Source: an uncultured Lachnospiraceae bacterium (GTDB taxonomy: Bacteria; Bacillota; Clostridia; Lachnospirales; Lachnospiraceae). Taken from it: DNA of 62,242 nt. The DNA is taken from assembly GCA_902489925.1 (NCBI GenBank), contig CABUBX010000004.1:1-62242 (forward strand). The letters run 5' to 3'. This document shows, in pieces, positions 8,774-16,255 of the stretch (positions within the stretch are counted from its first letter, which is position 1; each line of letters starts with the position of its first letter). The translations under genes were made by a program, and so were the position numbers. The notes below the pieces were generated by a model that saw only the letters and a list, made by a program, of their open reading frames with translations, did not search any database and was not told the DNA's origin.

Positions 8774-9628
8774 TTATCCTTTCGATATTTTTTTAGCTGC
8801 CACACCCGACAATGCATTAATCACAAACACGAGTATCAAAAGCACAACTGCCGTTGCATAGGCTTTATCCATATGCAGTCCCTCATTCGAAAGCACATAC
8901 ATATGTACGGCAAGTGTTCGCCCTGTAGTCATCGGTGTTGCGTATTTTGCCACACTGCCTGCGGTATATAAAAGTGCCGCTGTTTCACCGACAACACGTC
9001 CTATTGCAAGAATCACGCCTGAGCTCACCCCCGGGATTGCCGCAGGAAGCACAATCTTAAAAATCGTACGCAGCTTTCCGGCGCCAAGTCCGAAGCTTCC
9101 CTCACGATAAGAAACCGGAACCGACAAAAGCGCTTCCTCCGCCGTTCTCATAATCAGCGGCAAAATCATAATTGACATTGTCAGCGCACCCGATAAAACA
9201 GAGTAGCCAAGCTCAAGCTTTGTCGTAAAAAACAGCATACCGAAAAGTCCGTATACAATCGACGGAATACCCGACAGCGTTTCTGCCGTAATTCTTATAA
9301 GACCGACAATCCGGCTTTTGTTATTGGCATATTCTACGAGAAAAATTGCCGCAAAAATGCCTAGAGGTCCCGCAATAAGCAGGGCAAGCACGGTCATCAA
9401 AAGTGTATTATATAAAGCAGGCAAAAGCGAGCCGTTGTCCGATGTATAGACCGGCGCAAATAAATCTAAAGAAAAGTTTCCGATACCCTTAATGAGAATA
9501 AAAGCGACAAGGAAAACAAGCACGACAACAGAAATTATGGAAGCTGCCCATGTAATCCCTGTCAGCACACTTGAAAATACACTTTTTTTATAATTTACCG
9601 TTATTTTCTTTTGCTTTGTATCATTCAT
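8774..9628 (-). CDS. pstA: Phosphate ABC transporter permease PstA
   Basis: 284 residues with six predicted membrane helices and a short basic N-terminus. The coupling-helix motif EALLSVPVSYREGSFGLGAG and LSGIPSIVYGLFG are typical of PstA. It overlaps pstC by eight bases. It pairs with PstC to form the membrane channel. Confidence 0.95.
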   Translation of the reverse strand: MNDTKQKKITVNYKKSVFSSVLTGITWAASIISVVVLVFLVAFILIKGIGNFSLDLFAPVYTSDNGSLLPALYNTLLMTVLALLIAGPLGIFAAIFLVEYANNKSRIVGLIRITAETLSGIPSIVYGLFGMLFFTTKLELGYSVLSGALTMSIMILPLIMRTAEEALLSVPVSYREGSFGLGAGKLRTIFKIVLPAAIPGVSSGVILAIGRVVGETAALLYTAGSVAKYATPMTTGRTLAVHMYVLSNEGLHMDKAYATAVVLLILVFVINALSGVAAKKISKG

Positions 9629-10484
9629 GGTCTTCCCTCCGTTTAAGCACTGTCACAATCAGATTAATGAGAAGAATAAATACGAAAAGCACAACACCTG
9701 TTGCAATCAGCACTTCTCTGTGAAGCCCTTGGGCATATCCCATTTCCATAACAATGTTCGATGTCAGTGTTCTTACTCCGGACAAAAGTCCCTTTGGCAT
9801 TGATGTCTGATTTCCTGCAATCATAATCACTGCCATTGTCTCACCGATGGCACGTCCGATACCAAGAACAATTCCTGCGACAATTCCCGATTTTGCGGCC
9901 GGTACAATAATTGCAAACACACTTCTTGAATGTGTCGCGCCCAAAGCAAGCGAACCTTCATAATAGCTTTCCGGCACACTTTTAAGCGCCGATTCTGTCA
10001 CGCCGACAACCGTCGGAAGAATCATGATTCCAAGTAAAATAGATGCCGTAAGCATCGTCTGTCCGGCTCTTATATTAAATATTTCTTTTACGGCCGGCAC
10101 GATAACAATCAAACCGAAAAATCCGTAAACAACCGATGGGATTCCGGCCATCAGATTAATACCGGATTTACATATACCATAAATTTTTTTAGGACAATAT
10201 TTTGCAAGAAAAATCGATGTAAGCAACGCCAATGGCACACCTATAATAATTGCACCCGCTGTCACATAAATACTTCCAAGAATAAACGGAAAGATTCCGA
10301 AAAGCTTATTCCCCGGCCGCCATGTCTGCCCGAAAAGAAATTTGCCAACCCCTACCTCTTTCATCGCCGGAATACCATTTGCAAATAAAAACACGCAAAT
10401 GAGAATGACGGCGAGCACCGAAGCACACGCCGCTATGAAAAAGATAATCTTCATAATCAATTCAATGACTGCATTTTTTTTCAT
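9621..10484 (-). CDS. pstC: Phosphate ABC transporter permease PstC
   Basis: 287 residues, six predicted membrane helices. Family motifs include FLFGQTWRPGN near residue 48, LMAGIPSVVYGFFGL and the coupling loop ESALKSVPESYYEGSLALGA. It follows pstS by 24 bases and overlaps pstA, giving the standard pstSCAB order. Confidence 0.95.
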   Translation of the reverse strand: MKKNAVIELIMKIIFFIAACASVLAVILICVFLFANGIPAMKEVGVGKFLFGQTWRPGNKLFGIFPFILGSIYVTAGAIIIGVPLALLTSIFLAKYCPKKIYGICKSGINLMAGIPSVVYGFFGLIVIVPAVKEIFNIRAGQTMLTASILLGIMILPTVVGVTESALKSVPESYYEGSLALGATHSRSVFAIIVPAAKSGIVAGIVLGIGRAIGETMAVIMIAGNQTSMPKGLLSGVRTLTSNIVMEMGYAQGLHREVLIATGVVLFVFILLINLIVTVLKRREDHE

Positions 10485-10508
10485 TCTTCATTCTCTCCTG
10501 TAAAAGGC

Positions 10509-11474
10509 TTACTGCACTTCTGACCAGTCAGTAATTTCTCCTGTGTAAATACCTTTTACCTGCTCAACTGTCAAATCAGAAATTGTATTTTCATTATTTA
10601 CGATAACAGCAATACCATCTGTGGCAATCACTGTTGCTTTCAGGCCAAGGCCTTTTTCTTCCTCCTTCATTTCACGGGAAGCCATACCGATATCGCAAAG
10701 TCCGTCGCTTGTCGCTGTCACACCCGTTGTAGAATCGGACTGCTGTACTTCGATTGTAACATTCGGATTCACTGCCTGATAAGCTTCCGCAAGCTTTTCC
10801 ATAATCGGAGTTACAGAAGATGAACCTGCCACAACAACATTGCCTTCTCCTTTGGCGCCTGCAAATGCCCCTGTGGATTCAACAGCGATATAGTCTGCTG
10901 CAACAACCGCCTGGCCTTCATCACTTAAAATATAATCATAGAAGTTCTGTGCTGCCTCACTGAGTCCGCTTTCCTTTGTGATGATGTTAAACGGTCTGCT
11001 GACTTCATATGTACCGTTCTCAATGTTTTCTGCTGTAGCGTCAACACCGTTGATTTTTAAAGCCTTTACTGTGTCATTTAATGAACCGAGTGAAATATAA
11101 CCGATTGCTGATGTATCTCCTGCAACAGTTGTCATCATAACAGATGTGCTGTTTGTAATCTGAGCATCTGTTGTTGTCATATCAACTTTTTCACCGCTCT
11201 CATCTTTTTGCTCAACACCGAAAAGTTCGACAAAAGCAGCTCTTGTGCCTGAACCGTCTTCTCTTGAAATAACGTTAATAAATCCGCCTTCCGCACCGCC
11301 ATATGTATCCCCTGAATCGGAGGCGTCTGCTGCGTCTGTTGTATTTGTTGTATTTGTTGTATCTGCTGCACCCGCTACATCTGTGCCTTTTGTCTCCTCA
11401 CCGCTATTGCCGCAGCCTGCGACCATCATTGCTGTCATTGCTGTTGTTAAAATAATTGCTGCTGCTTTCTTCAT
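10509..11474 (-). CDS. pstS: Phosphate-binding lipoprotein PstS, apparently circularly permuted
   Basis: 321 residues, exported and lipid-anchored: the signal peptide ends in the lipobox MVAGC (Cys21). A Thr/Asn/Asp-rich linker runs to about residue 60. The two halves of the usual phosphate-binding fold occur in reversed order. Residues 65-198 carry the block INVISREDGSGTRAAF through GYISLGS to the final helix, normally the second half. Residues 212-321 carry VVVAGSSSVTPIMEKL, DIGMASREMK and IYTGEITDWSEV, normally the first half. All phosphate-contact motifs (SREDGSGTR, GSSSVTP, SREM) are kept, so the protein should be functional. It leads the pst operon. I believe similar proteins exist in other Lachnospiraceae but could not check. 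Confidence 0.9.
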   Translation of the reverse strand: MKKAAAIILTTAMTAMMVAGCGNSGEETKGTDVAGAADTTNTTNTTDAADASDSGDTYGGAEGGFINVISREDGSGTRAAFVELFGVEQKDESGEKVDMTTTDAQITNSTSVMMTTVAGDTSAIGYISLGSLNDTVKALKINGVDATAENIENGTYEVSRPFNIITKESGLSEAAQNFYDYILSDEGQAVVAADYIAVESTGAFAGAKGEGNVVVAGSSSVTPIMEKLAEAYQAVNPNVTIEVQQSDSTTGVTATSDGLCDIGMASREMKEEEKGLGLKATVIATDGIAVIVNNENTISDLTVEQVKGIYTGEITDWSEVQ

Positions 11475-11561
11475 TGTCTTATTTCTCCTTTTTTCTCAAT
11501 CATTTTTCCTGTTTACGTAGGATATGTTATCATTCGATTGTAAAAACCAAAAGACAGTCAA

Positions 11562-11597
11562 TGTTAAAAGCTTGTAAATCATATTTTGCAATGTAAA
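11562..11597 (-). promoter_or_regulatory. Candidate Pho boxes upstream of pstS
   Basis: On the minus strand, TTTACA (11573-11578) and TTAACA (11562-11567) repeat with the 11-bp period expected of PhoP-type boxes. A further TTTACA lies at 11592-11597, 19 bp upstream. No good -35 box follows, as is usual for activator-dependent Pho promoters. The motif is short and the region A/T-rich, so this is moderate support only. Confidence 0.45.
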
Positions 11598-11613
11598 CCG
11601 CAGCGCACAATAC

Positions 11614-11642
11614 AAAAAGGCCCCCCGCGTCTGCGGGGAGCC
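11614..11642 (-). terminator. Rho-independent terminator of the carbohydrate ABC operon
   Basis: On the minus strand a GC-rich stem, GGCTCCCCGC paired with GCGGGGGGCC (one G-T pair) around a four-base loop, is followed by five T. It ends the operon that runs from the binding protein at 15126 through the small membrane protein, just before the pstS promoter. Confidence 0.85.
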
Positions 11643-11671
11643 CGAAAATTCTTCTATGCACCTTTGTGCGT

Positions 11672-11839
11672 TTATTTGTATTTATGGTTATAGATAAACA
11701 GCTCTGTCAAAAGACCGACAAGACCGACAAGCTGCATCGCAAGCCCCATGCCACTGATATTCTTCTGTCCGACAATAACGAGGGCAAGGCATACAACAAA
11801 AACAACCGCCATAATAATATTTTTTACTGCACTGCTCAT
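11672..11839 (-). CDS. 55-residue two-helix membrane protein, last gene of the sugar ABC operon
   Basis: A short frame opens with ATG at 11839 behind a perfect TAAGGAGGAG ribosome site, 12 bases after the upstream permease gene, and ends in TAA. The product starts MSSAVKNIIMAVVF and ends LTELFIYNHKYK. It has two hydrophobic segments (about 8-23 and 33-50) around a short polar turn with GQKNISG. Its position before the operon terminator makes it a real gene. It resembles the small proteins (I recall the label DUF6903) found after MalG-type permeases in Lachnospiraceae; that assignment is from memory. Inferred role: accessory subunit or stabiliser of the transporter. Confidence 0.8.
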   Translation of the reverse strand: MSSAVKNIIMAVVFVVCLALVIVGQKNISGMGLAMQLVGLVGLLTELFIYNHKYK

Positions 11840-11851
11840 ATGCTCTCCTCC

Positions 11852-12727
11852 TTAACCCTTCAGACCACCGGCTGTCATACCCTGTGTCAACTGCTTCTGT
11901 ACAAGAATGTAGAGAATCAATGTCGGCAGCATAACAATAACGAGACCGGCATACATGATACCATAGTTTGTTGCTGTTCTCTCAACAGCCATGATGTTTT
12001 TAAGACCCATTGCCAATGTCGCATGGTCTTTATCAAGCAATGTATAGGCAATGATGTACTCATTCCAGAATGACAGGAAGTTAAAAAGAATAACTGTCAA
12101 AATACTTGGTTTTGCCATCGGTACCATAATCTTTGTCATTGTCTTAAAATAACCGCAGCCATCAATATAAGCCGCTTCCTCAAAGCCCTTCGGAAGTGTC
12201 TTAAAGTAACCGCTTAACAAATAAATTGTAAACGGCAGTGCGTTGGACGCATAAATGACAGCCAGCACAACAAGGTTATCTAAGAAAAAGCTGGTGCCAA
12301 GTGCCTTGTTCCAGTCACTTAACATAAGGAAAATCGGAACAACAATGTAGTTTACATTGATGAAAAGTCCTGCCATAAAGCCAAGTGCTAAAACCTTCTT
12401 GCCCTTAAAATCAAATCTTGAAAGCGCATAAGAAGCAGGAAGCGCCACAATAAGAAGAAGCACTAAGGCTAAAACAACAACAATAACTGTGTTCAGCAGG
12501 AACGTACCCATATTGGATTGCTGGAAAGCAACCTGGAAGTTCTGTACAAAAAGCTGCTTCGGCAATGCCCACGGATTAACGTCCGCGCCCAAAAACTCTG
12601 AATTTTGCTTTAAGCTGGCCATAAATACCCAGCCTACCGGTACAATAATGGAAATTGCGAGAGTGATAAGCGCTACGTAAACAAATACTCTGTAAAGCAC
12701 GGTTGTGCCTTTATGTTCTTTTTTCAT
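11852..12727 (-). CDS. Carbohydrate ABC transporter permease (MalG type)
   Basis: 291 residues with six predicted membrane helices. The inner-membrane coupling motif EEAAYIDGCGYFKTMTKIMVP (about 190-210) is the EAA loop of the MalG family, and the C-terminus ends QLTQGMTAGGLKG as is typical. It follows the MalF-type gene by 15 bases. It should import the sugar bound by the lipoprotein encoded at 13720-15126, probably lacto-/galacto-N-biose given the phosphorylase nearby. No ATPase gene is present; such importers usually share an MsmK-type ATPase encoded elsewhere. Confidence 0.9.
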   Translation of the reverse strand: MKKEHKGTTVLYRVFVYVALITLAISIIVPVGWVFMASLKQNSEFLGADVNPWALPKQLFVQNFQVAFQQSNMGTFLLNTVIVVVLALVLLLIVALPASYALSRFDFKGKKVLALGFMAGLFINVNYIVVPIFLMLSDWNKALGTSFFLDNLVVLAVIYASNALPFTIYLLSGYFKTLPKGFEEAAYIDGCGYFKTMTKIMVPMAKPSILTVILFNFLSFWNEYIIAYTLLDKDHATLAMGLKNIMAVERTATNYGIMYAGLVIVMLPTLILYILVQKQLTQGMTAGGLKG

Positions 12728-12742
12728 CTTACACCCTCCTCC

Positions 12743-13633
12743 TTAAAATTCTAATACTTCTCTGTCTGTAATCTTATTTACAATTGCCGAAAGTGCAAAT
12801 GAGAACAAGAATACAACAACACCGATAGCCATACCGTAACCGTATGCACCTGCACCGTAAGACTGCTTGTACATATAGTTAAGGAATACTTCTGTTGCGC
12901 CGTTTGGTCCGCCGTCGCTCATAATCTGAACAAACAGGAAGCTCAAGTTAATTGTACTGATAATATAGAATGTCAATGTTGTACGGATATTACTCCAAAT
13001 CAGCGGTAATGTCACATTGAAGAAAGCCTGTATCTGTGTCGCACCGTCAATCGAAGCTGCCTCATACAAATCTTCAGGAATGGCCGCCATACTTGCCATA
13101 TACATAACCATGTAGTAGCCGATAGCCTGCCATACTAAAGCAAAAATAACCGAGTAAATCGCAATGTTCGGATTACCTGTCCACTGCTGTGCCAGTCCGT
13201 CAAGTCCGATAGCTCTTAAAAATGAGTTTAAGAGACCTGAATCCGGATTGTAAATCGCACCGAAAATACCTGCAATAACAACGATACTTAAAATATTTGG
13301 TATGTAGAAAATAAGACGGAAAAAGTTTGTGCCTTTGACCTTGCCTCTTGACAAAAGTGTTGCGAATAAAACTGCAAGTACAACTGTAAACAATGTCACT
13401 AATACGATAATAAGAATCGAATTCTGCATCGACTGCAGGAAGTTCTTATCATCCATAAGCTTTACAAAGTTTTCAAAACCGATAAATGTCTGTTTCTTTG
13501 AGATTGCGCTCGTTCTGAATAACGACATTCTGAATACGTTGATTGTCGGTATAAAGAGGAACAGAATTACTAAGATAACAGCCGGTGCCAGACATGCAAA
13601 TACAAATCGTCTTTGTGCGCCTTTTTTGTGCAT
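12743..13633 (-). CDS. Carbohydrate ABC transporter permease (MalF type)
   Basis: 296 residues, six predicted membrane helices, a short basic N-terminus (MHKKGAQRR) and the EAA loop EDLYEAASIDGATQIQAFFNVTLP in the cytoplasmic segment. The ATG at 13633 follows GGGAGGACTACT. A strong hairpin separates it from the binding-protein gene. It is the partner of the MalG-type permease downstream. Confidence 0.9.
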   Translation of the reverse strand: MHKKGAQRRFVFACLAPAVILVILFLFIPTINVFRMSLFRTSAISKKQTFIGFENFVKLMDDKNFLQSMQNSILIIVLVTLFTVVLAVLFATLLSRGKVKGTNFFRLIFYIPNILSIVVIAGIFGAIYNPDSGLLNSFLRAIGLDGLAQQWTGNPNIAIYSVIFALVWQAIGYYMVMYMASMAAIPEDLYEAASIDGATQIQAFFNVTLPLIWSNIRTTLTFYIISTINLSFLFVQIMSDGGPNGATEVFLNYMYKQSYGAGAYGYGMAIGVVVFLFSFALSAIVNKITDREVLEF

Positions 13634-13654
13634 AGTAGTCCTCCCTTTCTTTTA

Positions 13655-13685
13655 AAAACGGTGAGTTGTAATAACTCACCGTTTT
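13655..13685 (-). terminator. Intercistronic hairpin between binding protein and permease genes
   Basis: Perfect 13-bp arms AAAACGGTGAGTT and AACTCACCGTTTT around a five-base loop, followed on the minus strand by a short T run. It lies inside the operon, so it probably ends part of the transcription or protects the 3' end of the upstream mRNA. Either would give more binding protein than permease. Confidence 0.75.
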
Positions 13686-13719
13686 AAGTCATAAGATTAA
13701 GCTGTCCGTGAATAACTGA

Positions 13720-15126
13720 TTACTGTAAGTTAGCTGCACACTTTTCAAATGTTTCTACTAACTGCTTCTGCCAATCTTCAACTGTCATATCGCCTGTGTT
13801 AATAGAGTCGATTGGTCCGTAGATAGCTTCTTTAACATTTAAGCCTTCGATAGGTGCTGTTGTAGCCCATGTACCTGTAACAGTTACAACGTTCTCTGCT
13901 GCTGTTGAAGCATAAACGTCTTTTGTTACACCTTCAGGAAGCTTGTCTGCTGCGCCCTTAACAGGTGCTACAACTGGTGCAGGAGATACATCGCCTGTCT
14001 CTGGATTTGTTGTTGTGTTGTTTAATAAGATATCCACAACTGTATCTGAGTACATGAATTTGATAAATTCTTTAGCCATGTCCATGTTTGGAGCTTCTGC
14101 CGGAATCCAAGCCTGCTCTGTAAATGTGTACACAGCCTGTGTCTCATCGCCTTCCCACTTTGGAGCCGGCATCATAGCCCAGTTATAATCCTCTGGTGTA
14201 GAGTTAGCCATCTCAGCCATTACCCAGTTACCGTTTGGCATGAATAATGCTTTGCCGTCGATAACGTTCTGCTGATTTACTTTGAAGTTGCCTGATGTAG
14301 CGTTAGATACTGTATCAGGATGTGTATACTCGGATACAAGCTTAGCTACTGTATCAAGAACCTTCTTACCTTCTTCAGATGTCCATGTATTTGCATCATA
14401 CTTTAATGCAGCCTGATAGAAATCCATACCGCCGGCCTGCTCTAACATAGAGAAAATTGTTGCATCGAAGTAGCCGTTTACAGGGTATGTAAATAATGCT
14501 GTATCTGTGCCTTCAAGCTCATCGCCTAATTTGAACATATCTTCCCATGTTGTAGGAAGCTCATATTTTGCATTCTCACCTTCGAACATGTTCTTGTTGT
14601 ACCAGAAACCTGTCGGTGAATAGAAGATTGGTGCAAGATAAACTTTGCCGTCACCGTATGGCTGAGCGTCTGTACCGTCTACGATACCGTCAAGAAGTCT
14701 TCCTCTTAACTCATCATCGAATACATCAGAGATGTCTGCGATTGCATTCTCTTTTAACATATTCTCTGTGAAACCGCTTTTCTGTCCTAAGTTGTAGTAA
14801 ACAACGTCAGGAATATCGCCGTTCTGGATGTCTTTTGTTAAGTCCTGGTCAAGCTCTGATGATGTATGTAAATCAACTGTTACACCCTCATGCTCTGCCT
14901 CGAAAGCATCTGCAATCTTTTCCCAGATTTCTGTACCGTTACCGCCTGCGAAAGCTGCAACCTTTAATGTAACTCCTTCTGCCGGTGCTTCTGTCTGTGC
15001 GCCTTCTGTACCTGCCGGTTTTGTTTCCTTTGTGTCATCTCCGCCCTGTCCGCATGCTGCTAAACCTGATACTGCCATTGCAGATACAAGTGACAAAGCT
15101 ACTAATTTTTTACTCACCTTTTTCAT
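13720..15126 (-). CDS. Sugar-binding lipoprotein of ABC importer
   Basis: 468 residues. The signal peptide has the lipobox GLAAC (Cys25), and an acidic Thr/Glu-rich linker leads to a family 1 extracellular solute-binding domain (VTLKVAAFAGGNGTEIWEKI). Segments such as GKALFMPNGNWVMAEMANS and QAWIPAEAPNMDMAKEFIKFMYS are typical. It heads the transporter operon, divergent from the AraC-type regulator and close to lacto-N-biose phosphorylase. That context suggests galacto-/lacto-N-biose as ligand; the sequence alone does not prove it. Confidence 0.9.
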   Translation of the reverse strand: MKKVSKKLVALSLVSAMAVSGLAACGQGGDDTKETKPAGTEGAQTEAPAEGVTLKVAAFAGGNGTEIWEKIADAFEAEHEGVTVDLHTSSELDQDLTKDIQNGDIPDVVYYNLGQKSGFTENMLKENAIADISDVFDDELRGRLLDGIVDGTDAQPYGDGKVYLAPIFYSPTGFWYNKNMFEGENAKYELPTTWEDMFKLGDELEGTDTALFTYPVNGYFDATIFSMLEQAGGMDFYQAALKYDANTWTSEEGKKVLDTVAKLVSEYTHPDTVSNATSGNFKVNQQNVIDGKALFMPNGNWVMAEMANSTPEDYNWAMMPAPKWEGDETQAVYTFTEQAWIPAEAPNMDMAKEFIKFMYSDTVVDILLNNTTTNPETGDVSPAPVVAPVKGAADKLPEGVTKDVYASTAAENVVTVTGTWATTAPIEGLNVKEAIYGPIDSINTGDMTVEDWQKQLVETFEKCAANLQ

Positions 15127-15216
15127 GATTGAGTTCCTCCTATCTCTTTGTTATATACATAATAACCTAAAACAATTTCTTTTTCTATACAAATATTGGC
15201 TTTACTTTTAAGTATC

Positions 15217-15244
15217 TTGCTATTTCTTATGCAAATTGCTATTT
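15217..15244. promoter_or_regulatory. Candidate AraC-regulator operator (direct repeats)
   Basis: TTGCTATTT occurs twice (15217-15225 and 15236-15244), 19 bp apart, in the divergent region between the ABC operon and the regulator gene. The core TTGCT is also repeated 21 bp apart upstream of the phosphorylase gene (18521-18525, 18542-18546). Tandem repeats about two helical turns apart are the usual form of AraC-family sites. No clear -35/-10 pair was found for the ABC operon, which suits an activator-dependent promoter. Confidence 0.4.
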
Positions 15245-15344
15245 TTTTAAAAAATCGTTGTCATTTATTCTCAAATCTGCTATTGTAAAATTAAGTTTTT
15301 ATTCAATCCTTACAATGCCTATATGGATTACAGAGGTGATTTTT

Positions 15345-16208
15345 ATGCCATATCAACGTTTTCGTCTTGAAGGCACAGAGCCTGTAGAACCGGATATACC
15401 GCGAATTGAAGCGGATATTTTATATATTACACAATCTTATTACGACCATGACTGGCCAAGCGTTCTTCATACACATCATTTTACAGAGCTTTTTTATGTA
15501 CTGGACGGTGAAGGACAGTTTCTTGTCGAAGACAAAAAAGTTCCCGTGCGCGCCGATGACCTGATTGTGATTAATCCAAATGTTACCCACACAGAGCAAT
15601 GTGATGCCAAGCATAAGCTTGAGTATATTGTCCTCGGTGTCAGTGGTCTTCAGTTTGCCAGCAAGACCGAAGAATGTCACAATTATAGCATTCACAATTT
15701 CCGGATCAACAAACAAGAGGTTATTTTCATATTACAGACGATTCTTAAAGAAGCTCAGAAAAAAGAAGAAAATTTTAAAGATGTATGTCAAAATCTCCTT
15801 GATATTCTTCTTATTTATCTGATGCGTCACACGGAAACTTCCATTATCGCGGATGATGCGAAAAAAACCTCCCGTGAATGTCGTTTTATTGAGCAGTATA
15901 TTGACGAGCATTTTTCTGAGGATATTTCTCTTGAGACGTTAAGCTCTCTTACCTATATGAATAAGTACTATCTTGTTCATGCCTTTAAAAATTACAAGGG
16001 CGTTTCTCCGATTAACTATCTTATAGATAAGCGTATTCAGGAAGCCAAGCAGCTTCTTGAAACAACGAATTTTTCCATCGCAAAGATTGCCCAGCATGTC
16101 GGTTTTTCCTCCCAGTCTTATTTTTCCCAGATTTTCAGGAAAACAACCGGAGAGACACCAATCAAGTACAAAAAACTGCACGAACAAAAAAGCAGCAATA
16201 AAAAATAA
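15345..16208 (+). CDS. AraC-family transcriptional regulator
   Basis: 287 residues. The N-terminal cupin-type sensor domain (about 1-150) includes HTHHFTELFYVLDGEGQF. The C-terminal double helix-turn-helix (about 185-285) reads ISLETLSSLTYMNKYYLVHAFK and FSIAKIAQHVGFSSQSYFSQIF. The ATG at 15345 follows AGAGGTGA; an earlier in-frame ATG at 15258 has no ribosome site and would add a non-homologous extension. Divergent from the ABC operon and convergent with the phosphorylase, it is the likely activator of both in response to the disaccharide. Confidence 0.9.
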   Translation: MPYQRFRLEGTEPVEPDIPRIEADILYITQSYYDHDWPSVLHTHHFTELFYVLDGEGQFLVEDKKVPVRADDLIVINPNVTHTEQCDAKHKLEYIVLGVSGLQFASKTEECHNYSIHNFRINKQEVIFILQTILKEAQKKEENFKDVCQNLLDILLIYLMRHTETSIIADDAKKTSRECRFIEQYIDEHFSEDISLETLSSLTYMNKYYLVHAFKNYKGVSPINYLIDKRIQEAKQLLETTNFSIAKIAQHVGFSSQSYFSQIFRKTTGETPIKYKKLHEQKSSNKK

Positions 16209-16234
16209 GAGCCCACTGAAGGCTCTTATTTTTT
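16201..16234. terminator. Bidirectional terminator between araC-type gene and phosphorylase
   Basis: Arms AAAAATAAGAGCC (16201-16213) and GGCTCTTATTTTT (16221-16233), 13 bp and perfect, around a seven-base loop. A-rich on the left and T-rich on the right, it can stop transcription in both directions. The left arm includes the stop codon of the regulator gene. Confidence 0.85.
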
Positions 16235-16255
16235 ATCTTTACTGATATATTCTGA

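Noticed and set aside
11325..11375. Nine-base repeats in the PstS linker as a phase-variation tract
   Set aside because: The repeats are in multiples of three and code for Thr/Asn/Asp, so copy changes would keep the frame; at most linker length varies.
11666..12073. Plus-strand open frame of 135 codons
   Set aside because: It runs antisense across the small membrane protein and MalG gene, has no ribosome site, and its Cys/His-rich translation has no recognisable pattern.
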